Assembly: GCA_937888485.1 (NCBI GenBank)
Contig: CALAQQ010000102.1
Coordinates: 1-6,654, forward strand
Source of the DNA: an uncultured Clostridia bacterium
GTDB lineage: Bacteria > Bacillota > Clostridia > Oscillospirales > Acutalibacteraceae
DNA: 6,654 bases
Direction: 5' to 3'
This document shows, one piece after another, positions 1-4,255 of the stretch (positions are counted from its first letter, which is position 1; every line of letters starts with the position of its first letter). Made by a program: the position numbers and the translations under genes. The notes below the pieces were generated by a model that was not told where the DNA came from, did no database searches, and was given only the letters and a program-made list of their open reading frames with translations.

Positions 1-1747
1 CTCCGATAACAACTTCAGGTGTTTTATATTTTTCAATTTCAAAAATTATAATTTCGTTTTCATCCTTAAGAATTGCTCCCGGCAGATACAAAGCTTTTTG
101 CGGGCCTATATTCCAATATCTTCCGAGATTGAACCCGTTGACAAAAACATAACCCTTTGTAAAGCCGTTCATATTGACAAAACATTCACCGTTACCGGCT
201 TTGAACGTACCTTTAAGGAATACGGGACCGTTTTTGTTTTCTGCTTCTTTGTTCTCAAACCTAAGTTTTTCAAGATTATCTAAGGGTATTGTGTAAACGT
301 CAAAATCGGTCAACACCTGATTTGCAAAATAAACATTTGAAATACCCTTACGGTCATAAAGCTTTTTACCGTAATTTACTCTACCCATTCCCTCAACAAG
401 GATACCTATTTCACTTTCGGACTTCGTGCCTTTAATGAAAAGCTGTTTTTTCAGTTTGATTTTATTGAACAGAGATTTTTCCTTACATCTGTTTATTGTG
501 GCAATTTTTTCCTTTTCAAAATAAACGTGTGCGTAATCATGAACATCGTCAATTGAAAGAAATCCTGCATCGTAATTGCCTTTAAGCTTTGTTACATAAT
601 AAATCAGACCGAAGTTTTGCCCGTAAGCTTCCATACTTCTCGGAAGCGGTGAATAATGTTTCTGAGCAATATTATCAAGATTATCAAACAAATCTGCGGA
701 CTCTGTGAGCTTTACCGTACCTATATTCTGCATTACAGGCGATGTAGGCAACTCAGCCATAGGAATATTCTGTTTTTCACAAAGAAGTTTTCTTATTTTG
801 TGATATGTATCGGTATAATCTCCCCATTCAGTTAAGGGAGCACAATAATCATAGCTTGTAACAGTAGGTTCATAACCCTTCTGGTGATTTGCACCTGCAG
901 TAAAACCAAAGTTAGTTCCGCCAAGGAACATATACATATTAAAGGAAGCTCCTTGGTTAAGGAATTCTTCGAGCTCAGGAATTAAATTATCAGCTTTCCT
1001 CGTGTGATGCTTTTCACCCCAGTGGTCAAACCAACCGCACCAGAATTCCATACACATCTTAGGTATTTCACCGTAAGGTTTTAATGCGTCGAAAGCAGTT
1101 GAAGCACGTGAGCCAAAGTTGAGAGTAGGTAAAATACCGTCTATCGTTCCGCCTGAAAGCATATTACACCATGCTCCGTCAGAAGTGAACTTCAATATAT
1201 CCACACCAAGTTCATCATACATATCGGAAAGTGCACAAAGATACTTTTTATCGTTGGAGTAACTGCCGTATTCATTCTCAATCTGCATAGCAATAATATT
1301 TCCACCGTTTGTGATAAACAAAGGTTTAAGAATCGAAAAAAGTTTTTCAAAATAATCTCTTACGTGACCGAGGTAAGTTTCATTGTTGCAGCGGAGTTCG
1401 ATATTTTTATCCTTTAAAAGCCAGGCAGGGAAACCGCCGAAGTCCCATTCTGCACAGATATACGGACCGGGTCTTACTATTGCATACAAACCGAGCTTAT
1501 GAGCTGTTTCGATAAACCTTACGATATCAAGCATTCCACTGAAATCAAAAACACCCTTTTCAGGTTCATGAAGATTCCAGCAAACGTAAGTTTCAACAGT
1601 ATTAAAGCCTGCAAGTTTCAGCTTTAATAATCTGTCTTTCCAATATTCAGGGAGGGTGCGAAAGTAATGCATAGCTCCCGAATAAATCTTAAAGGGCTTG
1701 TCGTTAAGGTAAAACTCAGATCCTTTGATTTCAAATGAATTTGCCAT
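1..1747 (-). CDS. GH35 beta-galactosidase, C-terminus cut by window edge
   Basis: The frame opens with ATG at 1747 and stays open for 582 codons to the left edge; no stop is seen. GH35 enzymes remove terminal beta-galactose with retention of configuration. The start is supported by GAAGGAGA (complement of 1753-1760) a few bases upstream. Visible GH35 marks: the N-terminal barrel start SGAMHYFR (residues 23-30), VRPGPYICAEW (91-101), the acid/base motif QIENEYGS with E159, the nucleophile motif KMCMEFWCGW with E234, YMFLGGTNFGF (272-282) and TSYDYCAPLTEWG (297-309). The C-terminal part shows the galactose-binding-like beta-sandwich marks GILVEGMGRVNYG and VFVNGFNLGRYW. Bacterial GH35 proteins of this type are usually about 590 residues, so only a few residues are probably missing. 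The family signature G-G-P before the acid/base is G-G-N here (N150), a mild deviation. No signal peptide is visible, so a cytoplasmic enzyme acting on imported oligosaccharides is inferred. It is the second gene of a minus-strand pair with the nucleotidyltransferase, 65 bases apart. Confidence 0.95.
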   Translation of the reverse strand, partial: MANSFEIKGSEFYLNDKPFKIYSGAMHYFRTLPEYWKDRLLKLKLAGFNTVETYVCWNLHEPEKGVFDFSGMLDIVRFIETAHKLGLYAIVRPGPYICAEWDFGGFPAWLLKDKNIELRCNNETYLGHVRDYFEKLFSILKPLFITNGGNIIAMQIENEYGSYSNDKKYLCALSDMYDELGVDILKFTSDGAWCNMLSGGTIDGILPTLNFGSRASTAFDALKPYGEIPKMCMEFWCGWFDHWGEKHHTRKADNLIPELEEFLNQGASFNMYMFLGGTNFGFTAGANHQKGYEPTVTSYDYCAPLTEWGDYTDTYHKIRKLLCEKQNIPMAELPTSPVMQNIGTVKLTESADLFDNLDNIAQKHYSPLPRSMEAYGQNFGLIYYVTKLKGNYDAGFLSIDDVHDYAHVYFEKEKIATINRCKEKSLFNKIKLKKQLFIKGTKSESEIGILVEGMGRVNYGKKLYDRKGISNVYFANQVLTDFDVYTIPLDNLEKLRFENKEAENKNGPVFLKGTFKAGNGECFVNMNGFTKGYVFVNGFNLGRYWNIGPQKALYLPGAILKDENEIIIFEIEKYKTPEVVIG

Positions 1748-1812
1748 TGTTATCTCCTTCGTTAAGGTTTTTACAATTTTACCGGTGTCTTCAAATAAAA
1801 GATTGTCTGTAA
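1748..1812. other. Short intergenic spacer inside the minus-strand pair
   Basis: These 65 bases separate the stop of the nucleotidyltransferase gene from the beta-galactosidase start. The only clear element is the beta-galactosidase ribosome binding site at 1753-1760. I see no stem-loop followed by a T-run on the minus strand and no well-spaced -35/-10 pair, so co-transcription of the two genes is the simplest reading. Confidence 0.6.
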
Positions 1813-2721
1813 TCACCACAATTTTTCAGGATAAACACCGTCGGTTATCTTCTGCCTTATGGCATCAACTACAGCCTGCTTATCTTCTTTATATGTAACA
1901 CCGTGCCACTTTTCTGTTGTATCCATAACCTTTACACTGATTTTGCCTTCTTTCAACAGGTCATCAACAACAAAGGGCAGGAAGTATTCACACTTGAGCA
2001 TATTGTCTTCGTTTTTATCAAGGAAATCAGCAAAACGGTTTTTCAGTTCTGTCATCATCATACCGCTGAAGCCCCAGCAGTTCATTGAAACGGTGCTTCC
2101 TCTCTCAAGCTCTGTCCAACTTTCACCGTCATCTTCGGTAAACATAATTTTACCGTCTCTGAGTGCAATTTTTGTTCTTTCAACAATATCTGTAAGATAA
2201 CCCTCGGCGTTAGTCTGACAGATTCCTCTTGCAACATGACCGTTCTCTGTCAAGGTGTTTTCAATCTTGAATCCTACCATACAGAATTCATTTTCACTCT
2301 TGTTGTTTTTCAGTTCATCGTAGATTAGTCTGAAAGTTTCTTTGCCGTAATAATCATCGGAATTGATCACCGCAAATGGTCCGTCAACCATACCGTCGCA
2401 AGAGAGCACTGCGTGACCTGTACCCCAAGGCTTTATTCTTCCCTCAGGTACGCTGTATCCGTCGGGCAGATTATTTATATCCTGATAAGCATATCCGACT
2501 TTGATTCTATCCTCATATTTGCCATGCATAATCTCTTTAAAGTCTTTTTCAATTTCATTTTTTATAACGAAGATAACCTTGTCAAAACCAGCCTCTATAG
2601 CATCGTATACAGAATAATCAAGTATAATTTCGCCGTTTGCTCCGATGGGGTCAATCTGCTTAAGACCGCCGTATCTGCTGCCCATACCTGCAGCCATAAT
2701 AATTAAAGTGATGTCTTTCAT
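1813..2721 (-). CDS. Sugar-1-phosphate nucleotidyltransferase family protein
   Basis: This 302-residue protein belongs to the NTP_transferase (GT-A-like Rossmann) family that joins a sugar-1-phosphate to an NTP, giving an NDP-sugar and pyrophosphate. The nucleotide-binding loop is clear at the N-terminus (MAAGMGSRYGGLKQ, residues 9-22, with G12, G14, R16 and K21). WGTGHAVL (99-106) and VINSDDYYG (118-126, with D122/D123 as likely metal ligands) follow in the usual order. The C-terminal part has GYLTDIVERT and near the end WHGVTYKEDK, seen in a common anaerobe subfamily usually annotated only as nucleotidyltransferase. No left-handed beta-helix acyltransferase domain is present. The start at 2721 follows AAGGAG (complement of 2730-2735) at a good spacing and a predicted promoter. 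It lies directly upstream of the GH35 gene, suggesting a link to galactose or another sugar freed from oligosaccharides, but neither the sugar nor the nucleotide can be told from sequence. It is not obviously GalU or RmlA. Confidence 0.88.
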   Translation of the reverse strand: MKDITLIIMAAGMGSRYGGLKQIDPIGANGEIILDYSVYDAIEAGFDKVIFVIKNEIEKDFKEIMHGKYEDRIKVGYAYQDINNLPDGYSVPEGRIKPWGTGHAVLSCDGMVDGPFAVINSDDYYGKETFRLIYDELKNNKSENEFCMVGFKIENTLTENGHVARGICQTNAEGYLTDIVERTKIALRDGKIMFTEDDGESWTELERGSTVSMNCWGFSGMMMTELKNRFADFLDKNEDNMLKCEYFLPFVVDDLLKEGKISVKVMDTTEKWHGVTYKEDKQAVVDAIRQKITDGVYPEKLW

Positions 2722-2753
2722 ATTTCAAGCTCCTTAATTATGTATTTGTAATA

Positions 2754-2782
2754 AGTATAGCAAAATAATTTACATTATTCAA
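2754..2782 (-). promoter_or_regulatory. Sigma-A-like promoter of the nucleotidyltransferase/beta-galactosidase operon
   Basis: On the minus strand TTGAAT (complement of 2777-2782, 4 of 6 to consensus) and TATACT (complement of 2754-2759, 5 of 6) are separated by exactly 17 bases. Transcription would begin near 2747, leaving a leader of about 26 bases that holds the ribosome binding site at 2730-2735. The surroundings are very AT-rich. No clear operator or riboswitch fits in so short a leader. Confidence 0.7.
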
Positions 2783-2928
2783 TAAATATTGGTTAATAAA
2801 ATGTAATTGAGGATTCTTTTGCAAATTATAGTTTTACCATATTTTGTTTGTAAACAGTATCTCAGAACCATTGATATATAAGGATTTAAAACAGGAAAAT
2901 CAGCACAGTAAGGCTTTTATACCAATAG
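2783..2928. other. AT-rich gap between the operon promoter and the truncated repeat-protein frame
   Basis: All forward frames are interrupted here and no ribosome binding site plus start codon suits the open frame that follows. Forward stops in that frame occur at 2887 and 2926. The stretch probably includes upstream promoter sequence for the minus-strand operon and the junction at which the plus-strand repeat-protein gene lost its front part. Nothing else is recognised. Confidence 0.5.
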
Positions 2929-3519
2929 AATTCATACGCTGTAAACAGCTATGACGAAGCAACCGTTAAATCAAGCGACAAGGCTGATATTGAGCAGCTC
3001 AAAGAAGATATTCAGTCACTTATCGACAGCGACAATACCACCGAAAACGAAAAGACCGCTCTTGGTGAAATGATTGAAAAGGTTGAAGGTCTTGAAGATA
3101 AGATTGCTGAAATCGAAGCGGTTAACCCCGATAACCTCACCGACGAGCAGAAAGCTGAATATGATGAAATCAAAGCAGGCTTTGAAGCCCTCCTTGAAGA
3201 AATCGCAGCAGCAGAAAAGGATGTTGCAGACATCGGAGCCCAGCTTGAAATGTTTGACGAAGAGAGAGTAACAAAGTTCTGGGAAGATGATATTGAAGCT
3301 CTCAAAGCAAAGAGTGACGAACTCCTTGCAGATGAGAATATGGGCGAAGCAGAAAAAGCAAAGCTTAATGAATACAAGGCTCAGGCTGAAAAGCTTATCG
3401 AAATCGTCAACACTCCCAAAGAATACTTATCACTCCGTTTCTCCTACCTCATCTGGGATTACCTCACCTGGAAATACAACGGCATTCTCTGGATCTTCTC
3501 AAAAATTTTCGGTTGCTGA
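2929..3519 (+). pseudogene. C-terminal remnant of an acidic helical-repeat surface-type protein
   Basis: The frame is open from 2929 (after a stop at 2926) to the TGA at 3517-3519, about 196 residues, yet its first ATG is at 3070 and no GTG or TTG comes earlier. Protein-like sequence clearly starts before that ATG: SYDEATVKSSDKADIEQLK is encoded from 2947. The product is highly acidic, rich in Glu, Lys, Ala and Leu, and predicted to be helical and coiled. It contains a repeat with a 101-residue period. It ends in an aromatic, hydrophobic tail (about 3424-3516, with RFSYLIWDYLTW and GILWIFSKIF), which could be a membrane segment or amphipathic anchor; no LPXTG motif is present. Such modules are known at the C-terminal end of large extracellular proteins in gut clostridia, so this is best read as the tail of a gene that lost its signal peptide and main domains. 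Translation from ATG 3070, after a poor ribosome binding site, could give a 149-residue product, but that would cut a repeat unit in half. Confidence 0.7.
2950..3402 (+). repeat. Two copies of a 101-residue helical repeat in the remnant protein
   Basis: Unit 1 starts with YDEATV at 2950 and unit 2 with FDEERV at 3253, an offset of 303 bases. Aligned without gaps over 50 residues they share 17 identities, including D-E-x-x-V, D-I-E-x-L-K, and N-x-x-E-x-E-K-x-x-L. The DNA copies have diverged, so this is an old protein repeat, not a recent DNA duplication. Unit 2 runs into the hydrophobic tail instead of completing the full period. Confidence 0.7.
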
Positions 3520-3548
3520 ACTTAATAAAATAACAACCACATAACACC

Positions 3549-3583
3549 AAAGCCGACGGATTAAAAAAATCCGTCGGCTTTTT
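3549..3583 (+). terminator. Strong intrinsic terminator, possibly working in both directions
   Basis: A perfect 14-base-pair stem (3549-3562 with 3568-3581) closes a five-A loop, and the right arm runs into a T-run ending at 3583. It sits 29 bases after the stop of the repeat-protein remnant and suits plus-strand termination. It also lies just beyond the stop of the minus-strand DUF6061-like gene (3590). In that direction only three T residues end the stem, followed by GG, so termination there would be weaker. Confidence 0.92.
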
Positions 3584-3589
3584 GCTATA

Positions 3590-3844
3590 TTATCTTAAAT
3601 CTGATAAAGGTGTGTAGTCAGTGCTGTTTCTCAAGTATTCTTCCATTTTACCGTTTAAAAGCAATTCAACATAGCTCATCGGATCATTGTATATAAGATA
3701 ATCAAGTTCTGATACCTCATACATATTATTTGCGTATTCGTTTTCAACGGTGATGCAGTCGATTGACACCATTGAGCCGTCAATAAGTTTTACCTCAACA
3801 CAAGCGGTATCGATGTTAAATTCACAAGATTTAATGTAGTTCAT
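3590..3844 (-). CDS. Small DUF6061-like protein
   Basis: This 84-residue protein starts at ATG 3844 after a strong GGAGG (complement of 3852-3856). Its pattern, a cysteine-containing beta start (SCEFNIDTACVEVKLIDGS), then SIDCITVEN, then a helical part SELDYLIYNDPMSYVELLLN, resembles my memory of the DUF6061 family. These are small proteins of unknown function in Firmicutes, often beside small regulators or in mobile regions. No catalytic motif, signal peptide or membrane segment is visible; the three cysteines are not arranged as a clear metal site. It follows the short HTH gene in the same direction with 64 bases between stop and start, so the two are probably one transcript. An inverted repeat covers its ribosome binding site. 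The family name comes from recollection, not a search. Confidence 0.75.
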   Translation of the reverse strand: MNYIKSCEFNIDTACVEVKLIDGSMVSIDCITVENEYANNMYEVSELDYLIYNDPMSYVELLLNGKMEEYLRNSTDYTPLSDLR

Positions 3845-3845
3845 T

Positions 3846-3909
3846 AGGATACCTCCAAAATTATAATGTTTTGAAAGTGTTTCAAGCGTGGGTTTTAGGG
3901 TGGTATCCT
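3846..3909 (-). promoter_or_regulatory. Inverted repeat able to mask the DUF6061-like ribosome binding site
   Basis: AGGATACCTCC at 3846-3856 and GGTGGTATCCT at 3899-3909 are inverted copies matching at 10 of 11 positions, 42 bases apart. In the minus-strand mRNA the downstream arm contains the GGAGG Shine-Dalgarno of the DUF6061-like gene, and the upstream arm starts at the stop codon of the HTH gene (3909-3911). Ribosomes ending the HTH frame could open the stem, giving translational coupling. This role is inferred; the arms are seen directly. Confidence 0.45.
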
Positions 3910-4043
3910 TAACTATGTGAAACTCCTCTTTCCCATTTGCTGACGCTCTGGAACGTTACGCCCAGGAAATCCGCAAGAGTTTCCTGCGTAAGCTCTTTTT
4001 CTTTTCTTAATCTTTTGATATTTTCTCCGATATAAATCATCAT
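3909..4043 (-). CDS. Miniature XRE-family helix-turn-helix protein, probably truncated
   Basis: Starting at ATG 4043 (a second ATG follows at once at 4040), the frame gives 44 residues: a Cro/C1-type HTH with IGENIKRLRKEKELTQETLADFLGV and then FQSVSKWERG, followed by VSHS and a TAA stop. GAGGTG lies seven bases before the start. These are the standard helices 1-4 of an XRE DNA-binding domain, including the recognition helix (TFQSVSKWERG). Family members normally continue with a Y-P-D-I/L-type segment and a fifth helix, reaching 65 or more residues, or have a C-terminal sensor domain. Here the frame ends just after the WERG, so it is either a broken gene or a very small regulator lacking the last helix. 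I do not see the missing part in another frame before the next gene. It is likely co-transcribed with the DUF6061-like gene. Confidence 0.75.
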   Translation of the reverse strand: MMIYIGENIKRLRKEKELTQETLADFLGVTFQSVSKWERGVSHS

Positions 4044-4060
4044 ATTTTTTCACCTCATTC

Positions 4061-4084
4061 AAGTTATGCTGATCAGCTTGACTT
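4061..4084. promoter_or_regulatory. 24-base dyad over the predicted HTH-gene transcription start; candidate operator
   Basis: The stretch is symmetric at 10 of 12 base pairs around 4072/4073, with a perfect 10-base core GCTGATCAGC at 4068-4077 and matching AAGT/ACTT ends. It lies immediately downstream of the predicted -10 of the HTH gene, covering the likely start point. XRE repressors commonly bind such sites at their own promoters, so autoregulation is a fair inference. Confidence 0.45.
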
Positions 4085-4085
4085 A

Positions 4086-4114
4086 ATGATAGCTCATATA
4101 CCTAACAAAAACAA
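4086..4114 (-). promoter_or_regulatory. Possible promoter of the HTH/DUF6061-like pair
   Basis: On the minus strand TTGTTT (complement of 4109-4114, 3 of 6) and TATCAT (complement of 4086-4091, 5 of 6) are 17 bases apart. The start point would be near 4079, inside the 24-base dyad. The -35 is poor, so this is a moderate call only. Confidence 0.4.
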
Positions 4115-4134
4115 TAACGGCATTCTTGAGTGCC

Positions 4135-4162
4135 TTTCAACCGTAAGGTGAAAATTTCAACC
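4135..4162. repeat. Two direct TTTCAACC copies 20 bases apart between divergent promoters
   Basis: TTTCAACC occurs at 4135-4142 and 4155-4162. The spacing is close to two helical turns, which would place the copies on the same DNA face. They lie between the predicted HTH-gene promoter and the mannosidase promoter. A regulator site is possible, but eight-base copies in AT-rich DNA can occur by chance. Confidence 0.25.
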
Positions 4163-4193
4163 CGACATTTTCTGTATTATTTTGATTTTATCA

Positions 4194-4222
4194 TTGTAAT
4201 TTTATACTATAAAGGTTATAAT
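4194..4222 (+). promoter_or_regulatory. Sigma-A-like promoter of the alpha-mannosidase gene
   Basis: TTGTAA (4194-4199, 4 of 6) and a perfect TATAAT (4217-4222) are spaced by exactly 17 bases. Transcription would begin near 4229, leaving a leader of about 27 bases with AAAGGA at 4242-4247 before the ATG at 4256. It points away from the HTH-gene promoter. Confidence 0.7.
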
Positions 4223-4225
4223 TGT

Positions 4226-4242
4226 CGATATCGGTAAACCGA
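4226..4242. promoter_or_regulatory. Overlapping palindromes at the mannosidase transcription start; candidate operator
   Basis: CGATATCG (4226-4233) is a perfect 8-base palindrome, and it overlaps TCGGT-AA-ACCGA (4231-4242), with five-base inverted arms. Both lie between the -10 and the ribosome binding site, a typical repressor position. No known operator consensus is recognised. Confidence 0.3.
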
Positions 4243-4255
4243 AAGGAATGATTAT

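Noticed and set aside
98..283. Plus-strand 61-codon frame
   Set aside because: It is antisense to the C-terminal beta-sandwich of the GH35 enzyme, which is well supported by motifs.
1782..1840. CGGTGT and ACACCG copies that could pair around the end of the nucleotidyltransferase gene
   Set aside because: Six-base arms far apart, with one arm inside the coding region and no T-run on the minus strand, do not make a terminator.
1859..2706. Plus-strand open frames opposite the nucleotidyltransferase
   Set aside because: They lie antisense to a well-supported gene with clear family motifs and do not resemble known proteins.
2943..2955. Thirteen bases AAACAGCTATGAC identical to part of the lacZ leader/M13 reverse primer region, near a GAATTC site
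   Set aside because: The match ends immediately on both sides, and the same bases are in frame with a repeat protein whose second copy (3253) shows the same pattern. Vector contamination is unlikely.
3012..3377. Serine-rich open frame on the minus strand
   Set aside because: It is the antisense shadow of the Glu/Lys/Ala-rich repeat protein, with no ribosome binding site and low-complexity composition.
3549..3583. The perfect stem as a possible transposon end or repeat-type element
   Set aside because: Stem, short loop and T-run right after a gene fit an intrinsic terminator fully, and no second copy is seen in the window.
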